From positions 18,555,972-18,619,971 of the forward strand of contig CM119267.1 of assembly GCA_051294375.1 (NCBI GenBank): a stretch of DNA of 64,000 nt, written 5' to 3'. The translations under genes and the position numbers were made by a program. The stretch's first letter is position 1. Each line of letters begins with the position of its first letter. Under the pieces are notes generated by a model that saw nothing but the letters and a program-made list of their open reading frames with translations, was not told the DNA's origin and searched no databases. This document shows, one piece after another, positions 23,058 through 53,684 of the stretch. This DNA comes from Paraspadella gotoi. Taxonomy: Eukaryota; Chaetognatha.

Positions 23058-25276
23058 TTACGCAGCTTACGCACACATTCTCCCACCCAAAATACACAAT
23101 CAAACACACACACTCAATCCCGCACACAACACATACATTCATAGCGCATACATACTCAATCTCATCTCTCCGACACAATACCTCAAACACTAAAACACTT
23201 ATTTTATCCGCTTTGCACGCATCAAGCGCATCAAACTGGAGTGGGTGGAGATCCAGTTCTGCGTCTTGGCGGTGACGGACATACTCGCCAGCGTCGCGAT
23301 CGTCGCTCACGTCTCCGAACGTATCTTCATCTGGTCGCGCGGTGACATCAAAGCGGCGCTCGCCGAGAGGTTCGTCGACAATTCCACAGTTGGGGGATTC
23401 GTGGCCGCAGGTGAGGTCGTGAGGAGGCGAGGAACAGTTAAATTATGTCGAGAACCACCCGATATGGCTTTGGACTTAGCTTATAATTTTTGGCTGACAA
23501 ATTTTATGTACTTAGTCGGTCCGTAACTTTCCATTTTCAGTAACATTTGATCTTATGGTCGTGGTAAGGGTAAGGGTAAGGGTAAGCGCTCGAAGGGCAA
23601 GAGGTAAATTAATCGAAAATATATTTTTCTTCAAGAGGTGAAAAAACCTACTTTATTTTACAAAGTATATGCACCACAAAGCCCAGTTCGGCGTTTAAGT
23701 GATAATTTTTATCAGTCTTCTATCACCATTTCGATTTCGATATCGATAGTATACTGTTATGTCATCATAAATTTCTGTTTTCATACTCATCATAGGCGAT
23801 AACTTCAGTCTCTATGTCGGCCCAGATTTCTTCCTCGTGATAAGGAACAACAAAAGTTGTTCTTACCTCCTCCGTTATTTCACGGCTCGATATTTCACCG
23901 ACGGTTAGAAAATTTAATGATGTTTAGGTAAATTACGTAATGACGAGACGCGTTTGAACTTTTCATTCCGAAGGTTTGAACCGAATCGTTTTCGTTTATA
24001 TCAACGTCGCCAAAATCGCCGAACTCTACTGGCCACGTCTTCCGCTACCCGACGGCGAGGGGTAAAGTTTATATGAAATTGGTACAACCAATATAAAAAT
24101 TATCCATTCATTTAATAAATAAGCTATCTTATATATTAGAACTAAGGCTGAAACGTAGTTCTTGTCATAGAAATTTTGTACTAATAAACTAGTCAGAATC
24201 ATAGAAATTAAAAATCATCTATGTATATTTAGATCACGACTTCGTTTCGCTGGAAAGTTACTTTGCGCCTCTTCCGTATCGTCCGCAGTCTTCATGGTCA
24301 TTTGGATAAGCATTTTTCGATACGCAGGTTTGGTATTGGCATTGGAGCGAGTGTCAAGACATTCGCCTGTTAATACAGAGGCTCTTATGATTAAAAGGGA
24401 CGGGGCGCTTTCCACCCGCCTAATTCGATGCTCAGGAACTACTAAATAATGAACTGTTTCGCAAAAACAATGCATGAAAACTTTTCCGTCTCTTCAATAA
24501 TATTCAATAATGTATTTATTGTCCGATAAGTAAATAATTTTTTTCTTTCTTCTAGTTGACCGTGCCAAGGAAATTTTAGGGGTAGTTTTATCCATTTATT
24601 ACTTCATCCCGTTCGTTGTTCTCGTGGCGGCGACCGTATTGCTCTTCCGAAAGTTGCAACAACAAAAGAAGACTTTGCGTCGGCTGGACCGCGCCTCGTT
24701 GGTAAGACTGTAGACAGGTCGAGTATAAAAGGGTCTCGTGGATTTGACGAACCAACATTGACAATGAAACGGTCACTTACCATTCGTGAGTGCGAATGCT
24801 GGGCAGATTTTGACCAAACGATTTTTCCCAATTCAGGAGCATCGTCGAGAGAGGATACAGCGACAGTTGAAGACGATGATTCTCGTGATCACATTGGCCT
24901 ACCTCCTGTGTCATCTGCCGGGTAAGTGAGCGATCGAAAGGGCAAACAAAATAGCACGAAGATCTGAAATAACCCTCCCCCCCCCTTTTGGAATTCAGGA
25001 CTAGTTTACACCATCTCCAAAGAATTTTCTCTGTCAAAGAAATTTCGAAGCATCGCGTCCCGAGTCAGTACATCGACGTTAGCTCTCAATTCTCTCGTCA
25101 ATTTTCCGCTATTCGTCGAATTCAGGTTTAGGGACGAAACTCGTAACGAAAATTTGGCTTTGACCGAGGAGCATAACATTCGCTTTTATAATTTTTTCAG
25201 CTCTGAATTTCGGAAATCCTTGCGTCACTTGTTCGGTTTCGTCGATCCCCATTGGCGCATCGACTTTCCGAGATGA
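22716..25276 (+). CDS. Rhodopsin-like GPCR, paralogue 2 (10 exons)
   Basis: Exons are 22716-22743, 22829-22965, 23227-23410, 23796-23903, 23974-24061, 24233-24327, 24556-24701, 24837-24921, 24999-25125 and 25201-25276. All are in phase and give 357 residues. Intron positions and phases match paralogue 1 one for one. Shared blocks include WPVVIGVVAVVFNVLIIL (TM1), LAVTD (TM2), INVAKIAELY at the DRY site, MVIWIS (TM4), YYFIPFVVL (TM5), TLAYLLCHLPG (TM6) and LNSLVNFPLF (TM7). The DRY motif is again replaced (AKI). Ligand and coupling are unknown. The first exon is the least certain part: an ATG at 22816 could start translation within a longer exon 2. Intron 2 holds a (GA)n tract (23000-23054) and intron 6 holds a SINE fragment. 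Confidence 0.82.
23000..23054. repeat. (GA)n microsatellite in GPCR 2 intron
   Basis: A perfect GA tract followed by CA-rich sequence with repeated ACACA words (23085-23160). It lies between exons 2 and 3. Confidence 0.97.
24340..24447 (+). mobile_element. SINE fragment in GPCR 2 intron 6
   Basis: It shares with the reverse strand of 25975-26125 the words CATTCGCCT, GGGACGGGGCGCTT followed by an ACCCGCC block, and GCTCAGG(G)A, in the same order and spacing. Its tRNA-like box B has diverged. Confidence 0.6.
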
Positions 25277-26622
25277 CGGATATCACAAAATTCGCATAGA
25301 AGACGAACAAGAAAACGAAATCATTCCCTACGTTTGATTTATTTTTTTCATTGACTGACATGATATTATTCAGAAATATTGTAGTGAGAGTCTAACTTAT
25401 TCGTATACGCATTAGTAGATTAAGTTTTTTCTTTATGAGCGAGCCTAGCGTATAAATATTAGACAGCGACAGCAACAGGTCATTCTGTAGAAGAAGTTTA
25501 TAACATCTATGTATCAATTTTTCACTCAGTATTGGGAGGTGGATTCTTCAGATCTCCTGCACTAGTAGCAGAGGAGTCTCCCGGTTATTGAGCTCATTTT
25601 AACCTTTTGAATTCGAAAGGAAGAGTCCAGGAAATTCAGTCTCTTCTTTCCGGTCTCGTGTCGCTTTCCTCAATCGATACTCAAGAAAAACTTACCTTTA
25701 GTCTGCCGTCCTATGATACCAGTCAAATACGTCTAAACTCGTAAAAACACCATTGCTTCATCTTGATTTATAAGCCAGGAAAAAATATTCTAGCTTATCA
25801 GTTTTCAAATCAGTTTTAAACTTTTTAAGCTAAAAAATAAGCATTGCTTTTGTTTATAATGTAATTCCTCTTGATCGCTTTGATCATTGTTTTTCTCAAG
25901 CGTAAACGGAACAACCTACAGAATCAACTGTTGAAGAGACAGTGATTATTGTTGTGTTAGTGACAGAACCGTTCAATATAAGCAGTCCCTGAGCTTCGGA
26001 TCAGGCTGTAACACCGTGTTACAGGCGGGTTAAGCGCCCCGTCCCTCTTAACTGCTGGGCGGCCACCGGGCTAGAACCCCTGACCTTTGGGTTGGGAGGC
26101 GAATGACTTGGCTCCGGCACCAATGGTCACTGATGAACGGTTGGTGGATTTTAGCCCACCATACTATTTTTATTGTTTTTATTAAATATGAATTTATGAA
26201 GTTAAAAAAAAAAACAAAAACCAAAGACTTCGTTTGAAAAAAATTAACCCACCCACTACCTTCCCTTGTTACAAATTCTTTTTTGAAAAACGTAACTTGA
26301 AAGGGAAAACTCCGAAAGTGAAAAAAAAAGGTGGTCACGCAATCTTCGTTTTTCCTATGAAAATCGTGGCCGATGTAAAATCGTCTTTTCGCTAAAAGTG
26401 AGGTCGAGAAATAATCAAAAGAATATTATATAATTGCACCTCCAATAAATATTAGAAGATTCCTCGGATTTGACTGAATCGTGATAATTTTTCGTGAGCG
26501 GTTCGGTGACCGAACTATCGAGAATTTGATCCTTCTTTGAAGTACAATGGAAGTTGTTAAAAACCGACGCTTTTCAAACGGCGATGAGTGATTTTTATAA
26601 AACCTTCGACTCCAAGGCTACG
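25277..26622. other. Intergenic stretch between GPCR 2 and the ZP-like gene
   Basis: It contains the likely 3' UTR of GPCR 2, a SINE copy at 25975-26125, and AT-rich DNA. No exon was found. Confidence 0.5.
25975..26125 (-). mobile_element. tRNA-derived SINE copy
   Basis: On the minus strand it reads GAGCCAAGTCATTCGCCTCC, then AACCCAAAGGTCAG, and then GGGGTTCTAGCCC, which is a good Pol III box B (GGTTCNANNCC). A unique body follows (GGGACGGGGCGCTTAACCCG). The head resembles a tRNA and the body recurs at 24340-24447, which supports a SINE family. Confidence 0.65.
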
Positions 26623-27722
26623 ATGGAAAGACTAGTCTTTTCGGTGTTCTCTCTCTTCGTTTCTTTGGCGGCGTCGTCTTCGGATTCCGTCGCTAACGTG
26701 GATAACGTCATCGCCCTCACCTGCCGTCAAAATGGGTAATCCAAAAGCTGACCTTTTTTTTTTCTACAATGTTTAATAAATATTGTTTATTTTTTTATTC
26801 ACTACCGTAAACTATTTTGTCAATAGATCTAATAATAAAGGACAAAAAAATGGTATTGAAAAAAACATGACACGACTGACAGCATAAACGACCCGAAGGA
26901 AATAAATTCGTAGTACAGGGCGTTTAATGAGTTTAATATTCCACTTCTCCGCTAAGTATTAATATATTAATATTTTTAGGCGATTAAGTCGCTGTGCAAC
27001 TATGAGTAAAGTTTGTAGGACGAAATCGATTCCATTAAAGAGCCATTTCGAGCATATCTGTTATCAATTGTTATTTATTTACGCCTAGAATAATTTGAAT
27101 ATTTAAATTTATTTTAAAAATTAAACCATACTAGATTTATGCGTTTAATTACCTTTTATAGTTATATAGTTATAGTTCCTGATCCATGTGTTCTTTGTCA
27201 ATCTCCAAAAAGGGTTTTTTACTACAATATGCAAATGAGTTTTTAATTTCACTCAGAACGAATTTTGAGGCGACTATCGAGCCGACCTTCGGATGGCAGT
27301 ACGTCCAGGTCGGTGTTGGCGTCAGTGATATCTCCTCCGCTTGTTGCAGTCGCTCACCGTACGCGTCAGTGACCTTTGACCTTCAGAGGTCCCAGTGCGA
27401 GACGGTCTTTGACGGGATCGAGATAGCATATTCGTTCCAGGTGATGAAGGGATATAGAAAGAAAGAAAAGAAAGAAAAAATGAAGGAAAAATAAATAAAA
27501 GAGAGAAAAAATAAAGTTCGAAATATAGGACTAAATAAAAAAGTAGAAAAAAAGTCATAATAGCATCGCAGATGATGACATAAAATACAAATCTAAAATT
27601 ATGATATCACATCCAGGTGCTGGCCCGCGCCTCTTTCTTCGTTGAGACCGACAAAGACCTCCAAATGCTCGTCCGCTGCGGCTTCAACTTCGGCGGTGAG
27701 GCGCTGTCGGGCGACTTGATGT

Positions 27723-27754
<32 letters not shown>

Positions 27755-29135
27755 TCGCCGGCGAATTCCGTGACGGCGACGGTGGAGGAAAAAAACGCGA
27801 CTCTCTCATCGAACGAAGGAGATTTCGATTTGGGAAGAATAGAGAATCGAGATTACGGGGAAATCGAGGTCAGCCTGTTAACGGGCGGAATAAGGATTAA
27901 TATGGATTCTATTTATTTTTTACTTCAGAACTCGTTGGAAAAAGCACAAATCAATTTGTAGATGTTAAAAAGCTTACCGCCTATTTAAATAGAAAGTCTT
28001 TGTTGCATTTATATTTTTTGCAAATATTTCAATTCACATAGCGGAATCAAGGCGGTCCGAATTAAAAGTGACTGAGATGAAAAATCAAAAATATTTGCAA
28101 AAAATATTAATGAACGCGATGTCCTTTCAACAAACTTTACCTCATATTGTTTGTTCTTCCCGCCAGTTGGCGCTGAAGTCGTCACTCAGTCTCACTCAAT
28201 TCCCGGAAGTTGAAGTCGTCGTCGACGAAGTAGACATCAAGTCCCGCGTGAAAGGCGTCAACGTCACTTTAACTTTCTACTCGGACTACAGGTGGCGCTT
28301 TATGATTGGCTAAGAAAGATTTGACCGAACCCTCGTGATAATAATTAAAAAAAAAAATATCCATTGCAAAATTGTAAGGATTTTTTTTTGGTGTCATTAG
28401 CGATTGGACACGACCTTGACTTGACTTGACTACCTCACTCTCAAAGCTGCCTCTCCCATCAGTCGCGTCGTCGGCGACTACGATTCCTTCTTCCGATCTT
28501 TGCTTCGCGCCGACTTCGCCGTGCGTCTCGGCGTCGCGGAGGATGACGTCAACATCCTCGTCGTGAAGAGAGGAAGCGTCGTCGTCGTCTTCGTCGTCGA
28601 GAGACCGAGGAACCTGACGGAGGTCGGTGATGGGGCGAGGAAAGGGATCTGGAAGGTGGGTTCAATTGAATAGAGGCTTCGATTATACGATTTTCCGGAG
28701 GTGTCTTTTAGGTGGTTGACTTAATGATAGAGAGTTTATTTGAAAATTATGTTCCGTTAAAGGATTTGGTTAAAGGAAAAAAAAAAAAAGAAACTTTAAA
28801 AGCTATTACTAAACAGACGCTGCCAAGCACTTCTAAATGTAAATTCTAAGTTTTTACAATAGAACCGCGAATTATTTTTGTTATCCTCTTCCCGATTTCT
28901 AGGAAATGTTCGGTTCTTCTCTCGATCGATTCTTTGCCGAAATTCGGAACAATAGCCTCAACTTGATGGCGAACGAGACTCGACTGGAGACGCGACTGCG
29001 GAACGACTCGTCGACGGTCAAGCTGATCAAGGAGGACATCCTCGCCGTCGATCTCTTCGTCGACTATAGGGTCGTGGAGATTCGGAACAGAGCAACTGTG
29101 GAAGGTGGAGAGAGAAGAGAGGAAGAGAGAGAGAG

Positions 29136-29213
<78 letters not shown>

Positions 29214-29231
29214 AGAAAGAGAGAGAGAGAG

Positions 29232-29286
<55 letters not shown>

Positions 29287-30592
29287 AGATTGAGAAGAGA
29301 GAAAGAGAGTAGGAGAGAGAAAGGAAGAGAGAGAGAGAAGAGAGAGAGAGAAGAGGAAGAGGAGAAAAAAAAATCAAACAATTTTTTTTTTTTGCAAGGT
29401 GACCCCCGTGGACGACCCAAGCCTCAGCGCCCCCGTGCCACCGCCCGACCGGCTCACCGACGGCGAATTCGCCCTACTCCTCGTCTTCGGCTTTTTGGGC
29501 TTCTTTCTCCTCGTCGTCCTCGTTGTCGTCGGCGTCGTCTGCTGCGCGCCGAAATCAAAATGGCGTCGAAACGGAAGTGGAAAGTGGAAGTTGTCGGACG
29601 GCGGTTGGCAAGGTGAAGTTGGAGGCGACGTTTTAGGAGGCGGTTTTAGCAGCAACGCTCTTAACTTTTTCCGAATACATTAAATGAGACACCATAACGG
29701 AAAACCTTAATAACAATAAATAGACGACTCTGAACTGATGAGTATCCACAGAAAACCTTTTCCGGTAAAATTTTACCTTCGCCGACTGGTGTTTTGGCGT
29801 ATTTAAAAAAAAATATTTAAAAATACTTATTTAAAAATTATTACCTAATTACCCTAACTCTGTGGATAAGGCGNNNNNNNNNNTACAACTCTAACCAGTT
29901 AACCCCTATCGGCGAAAGTAAAATTATGCCCCTTTTCCTGATATCAAATCTTTTCCAGAAAACGACCACTACTGCCCTCTATTTCGTCGCGACGCCGTCA
30001 CTCCCCTAAACATCGCCAGCCCAAAACTGCAGTCAAAAAGTGAGACGTCATCGACTTCGACCGTCGAGTCGTTAAACTTGAGACAAACAAAAGGCGTCGA
30101 GATCCAGAGTCTTCGATCGCCGCCACCAGGGGCGTTTAGGTTACCTGGGGAAGTGGATATCATTTCCGATGCGACGGTAAGAGCATCTGCGTTTGTTGAG
30201 CCGATCCGATTAGAAAACTTTATAATTCTTGACTTTTATTCTTTGCTTTAAATTCATAATTATTTACGTTTTGTAATTTTCCTTCGATATTATTCCTCCT
30301 TACGTTCATACTACATAAGTACATATGCTATCACATAAAAAATTTTCAGCAATTCGTCGAATCGGACGGCGTTGCCATTAATCTCCACCGAGGGCCGAGG
30401 AAATCCCGCCACGCCCCGGATCCTCTGCGACGGCTTCCCTCAACCCGACCCTCCGATTCTCGGCACCCTCTCTCTCCAACTCCCTCTACCGGCGATGACG
30501 ATGTTTTTGGTCCGGTCAGCCCGAGGGAGGCCAGTCTGGCAGGATCGACCCGATTTTTGCCGGGAGCGGATTGGCTATTTAGAAGATACTGA
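26623..30592 (+). CDS. Single-pass membrane protein with ZP-N-like and SEA-like ectodomain (9 exons)
   Basis: Exons are 26623-26735, 27257-27440, 27617-27868, 28167-28291, 28463-28655, 28903-29097, 29399-29612, 29959-30176 and 30350-30592. All are in phase and give 578 residues. A signal peptide (about 1-20) is followed by a ZP-N-like pattern of cysteines: C34, C67/C68, the CETV box at C85, and C120 in LVRCGFNF. A Thr-rich linker lies near 132-147. Residues 232-271 (LLRADFAVRLGV ... VVKRGSVVVVFVV) resemble the helix-strand half of a SEA or similar ferredoxin-like domain. One membrane span lies at about 378-402, followed by a 175-residue Ser/Pro/Arg-rich cytoplasmic tail. Several N-x-S/T sites lie only before the span, as expected for the outer side. 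An in-frame ATG at 26584 is an alternative start, but 26623 gives the better signal peptide. The exon 6 donor (after 29097) is the weakest junction. Ligand is unknown. Confidence 0.78.
29119..29372. repeat. (GA)n tract in ZP-like gene intron 6
   Basis: About 250 bases of imperfect GA repeat fill most of the intron between 29098 and 29398. Read through, it would encode Arg/Glu runs, which is why it is treated as intron. Confidence 0.95.
29766..29930. mobile_element. MITE-like inverted-repeat element, family 2 copy D
   Basis: The left end (taaaattttaccttcgccgac) is an imperfect inverted copy of the right end (ending tatcggcgaaagtaaaatta). The interior contains TAACCCTAA-like words and a 10-N gap. 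It sits in intron 7 of the ZP-like gene. Same ends as 13265-13443. Confidence 0.55.
29874..29883. other. Assembly gap, 10 N
   Basis: A ten-N run within the intronic MITE-like element. Confidence 0.99.
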
Positions 30593-31702
30593 ATTGGTCT
30601 GAGCGGGAAGGTTCTCATATCATTGGTTAAACATTATATCTATTGTAACAAGTGTTCGCAATGAACGGCTTAGTTTCTCTTAAAAATTGAATGAATCGGA
30701 CGAGAAAGAGAGACGGATTCAATCTCGTTAGCAAATAACCGACATTTTCAAAATAAAAAAGCGGTATACTTTCTTTTCAAGTTTATTTATATTAGTTTCA
30801 AAAAAAAATTTGAGATCAGTCGTTACATTTTGTTGCACACAAACAAGAAAAAAGTATGGAAATTCTGCGGAATGTTACGAATCATCTAAACCGGTTACTA
30901 AGCTAAAAATTGTGCTCATAACGTTAAGATATGTGTTTGTCAATTCTCACGTTAGCCCAAGACTAGGGCATGACGAAATAAAAATTTGTTAATAAAAATT
31001 ATTTCTTCGCGAAAAAAAACTTGGTACAACATCGTACGGAAGTTTAAACCGCTAACAATGTTTTTATTTATATCACGTATTACTTCCCCTAACGTATAAC
31101 AATGTAAAATTATTTGAACACAATTGAAATTAATGAATATATTGGTAAAATCATATAGGGAAACATCTCATTTTGAATTATAATTTGTTTCGCTATGGAA
31201 GATGGATCGCATACATTAAAAATTGTTAAAAAAAGTTAGCAAATTTCCTCGGTAGGTTGCCTTTTGGCTTTATAAATTTTTTTACAGAGAAGCAAGCAGT
31301 TTTTTTCAACAGTTCTACCATGTATATTATTTTTTAAAAAGCCTTTTTCGTTCATTGACGGCAGCTCGTATTCTTGGTAAATTTTTAGGAAAAAAAAACT
31401 ATGAAGTAAAATTCGGGACTTCCCTTATGAAAAACACGAAGACAATCGACCGAGGATACTCGCTTTTCCCTGGAAAAAAGTTTTCCCGATTGACGCTTAA
31501 AAAAATGAACTAAAAAGTAAGTTAAATCTGCGTCGCGAACGAAACGTCGCAACGCAAACAATGGCGGTATAATGTTTCGTCAGGAAAAGAATAAGAAGAG
31601 ATACGTATGTTTGAACTTGAGCTTTCGACGAAACGCGGTTCGTCGACAGCCTTCTTCGTTGTCCGCGACGCTCCTTACCTATTTCTACCCCGATCGAGAA
31701 CC
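30593..31702. other. Convergent 3' intergenic space
   Basis: About 1.1 kb of AT-rich sequence lies between two genes whose ends face each other. It presumably carries both 3' UTRs. No gene, tRNA or clear repeat was seen. Confidence 0.6.
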
Positions 31703-50888
<19,186 letters not shown>

Positions 50889-51464
50889 GAAATTTGGACG
50901 AAAACAAAAGAGAAGAAGTCGAACTGTGACGAGGAAGAGGATAAACTAATTAGAAACATTGCTTAATTAGGAATTAAAAATTATCAATAAATAAAAAAAG
51001 GGAATGATATTTTATATTTACAAGAATAAATGACGAATAAAAACTTTTTACATGAAAGCTTAATTGAACTGCGGATCGTAATTACAAGCTTAATCTCCAC
51101 TCTGTAGGAATTTAACCATTCGATGAAAGTCGTGGCCATAAATGATCAGAAAAATACCCGGTCAAATCACCTGTGCTCTTTTTAATATTTACAATCGTTC
51201 GTTCGATTTACAATTTGCACTATTATAGTATAAATTAAAGGAATGAAATTGACAAAGAAAAATCATAAAAAATATAATCTCGTATCTGAATTATAATTTA
51301 TATCTATAAGCTATAGCCTACCAAAGATAAAGATTACTTACGGTACTAACAGTAAACTGTAAAGTTACATATTGGTAATTTTAATTTAAAAAAAAAAATT
51401 TACTAATGACGTGAACACGCATATTATAACCGATTGTAAAAGTTAGAGCGTCGAAAATAAAATG

Positions 51465-51504
<40 letters not shown>

Positions 51505-53629
51505 TTTTGACGAGATCCAAGATACGAAGAGACGACTCAACTTTTTCTTCTCTCGCGCAAAACGAGGATTTAAGTTGAGAGTCACGTGACCTCGCGTCGT
51601 TTCCGGCGGAGATTCGCGTCGGAGCGCAGAGTCGGGAGAGTGAGAGAAGAGAGAAGAAGTGAGAGAGAGAAGGAGAGAAAAACTAGGGAAGAGAGAGGGA
51701 ATGAGAGAGACGAGTGAGAGAAGGAAAGAAGGGCAAGGGAGAGTGAAGGAAAGAAAGAGAAAAGAGAAAAAAAGAAAACAGGAATTACGTAAGCAAGGAA
51801 GAAAGAGAAGGGAAAACAAATAGAGAGATTACTAAATATTATGAGAAAACAAAACTATATTAAAAAAAAAAGATCGGAAGAAGTGGAGAAAAAACTTCAT
51901 TTTTTTGCATTCATATCATATGAATATCGAAAAAGCAATGAACGAATACGTTCGACCCCACCCCCCAAACAGCTTAAAACCTTACCAATCGCCCTAAAGC
52001 CTCTTTGCCCCCCTTGAAAAAACCGAAGCGAGGTTAATACGCAAAATAATTCCGGAAGTAAGGGATCCGTTTTACGACGTTCTGCTGGACAAAACTGAAG
52101 ACTGTCCGTGTGTGGGGAAAAAATTGTTTGAGGAAATATGAAAATAAATAGATGAGAGAGAGAGAGGAGAGAAGAGAGGAGAGAGAGGAGAGAGAGAGAG
52201 AAGAGAGAGAGGAGAGAGAGAGAGAGAGAGAGAGAATGATAGATTTATTTTCTTCTTTTTTTTTTTTTCCGATTCTTTTTTATTTCTTCTCGTCTGAGAT
52301 TCGTCCTTAAGCGGACGACGAGTTGGACGACGACGACGACGACGACGGAGGCAACGAGGAGACGCAAAGACAATTTTCCGCCGAACGCACGACACAAATT
52401 TGGGGGTTGGAGTGGGAAAGAAGAAAGGGGTGATGGGGTGAAAGGGTGAAAGGGTAGAAAGGTCAAAAAGAGTGAATGGCGAGGTACGGTACGTCGAAGA
52501 TTAAGAGAGTTCGGAAACAGGCTTTTTTACCGTATTTTAAATTAAGATGGTTGATAAAGTATTTCACCGTAATTTAAATTTAGGTATTATTTATTTATTT
52601 ATTTAAATAAAGTATTCAATAAAATCGTGGCCGGATCAAGTTAACTTTTTAAACTGTTCATTTTTACTTGAAAGATACAGTGCAAGAAACTGAAAATATA
52701 GTATACAATAAAAAATAAAATACCAAATTTACTTATCTTACCTGTTCAAACGATTAACGAATGAATTTCTTCAAAATACCTGTTGATTTCCAACTAGATT
52801 TCCAATAGATTACAACATGAATATGATTTTTCAATATGCAAATGAGTTTTTTTTCCTCATGATCCTCGTCACGACTCCACGAAGACAACGTCGGCGACGG
52901 GAAGGAGACGTAAACCCGATTTGACAGATCCGGCCATAAAACGTGGACGATGACGACCAAAACGACGAAGACCATGACATTTATGACATAAACAAACAAT
53001 CGACAAACATAAGAAATACGCACATGCAAAAAAAACTAAGAACAATTGTATAGAGAACAAGAGAAAAAAGATTAAAGAAAAACAAAGATTCGACAAGTTA
53101 CAAAAATGAGAAAGGTGGTTCATTCTCGATGAATATTATCGTAATAATAAATAAACTTTAGGCTGTAAAAGAGTGAAATATACTAATAACAATTGTTTAG
53201 AAAAGTCTATTTTTCTATGACGAAGAAAGTAAATGAACCATTGTTATATCCCCATGTATATTTTCTAGGAACAATGTAAATTTATTTACAACATAGAATG
53301 ATCTGAATACAATGGTTAAAAAAAAAGCTAAAAAAAGTGTTAGTCGAACCCTCGACGTACAGCACCACGGTTCTCCACCGCTAACAAAACCGCCACGGAG
53401 CCTCCCTTCCCTAACTGCTCCCGCGGAAGGAAAGAACAACAGAATCCTTCTCTACTAGAGGTTTTTATTTATTTTTCTTTATGCGAATCCGCGGTGCCTG
53501 ATCTTCATAATCCGACGAGAAGGACCTCTGGACCTCAACGCGGACAATAAAACGTTGATTAAAGAAACTCTAAGCCGATGGCGGCGGGGGCGGCGAAGGC
53601 GGCCGTCGGCGGGAGGGCATACCTGGGAG

Positions 53630-53684
<55 letters not shown>

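Noticed and set aside
28906-29616. 236-codon frame reading through the GA tract of the ZP-like gene
   Set aside because: The true exon ends at about 29097. The read-through consists of Arg/Glu runs and enters exon 7 in the wrong frame, losing the membrane span.
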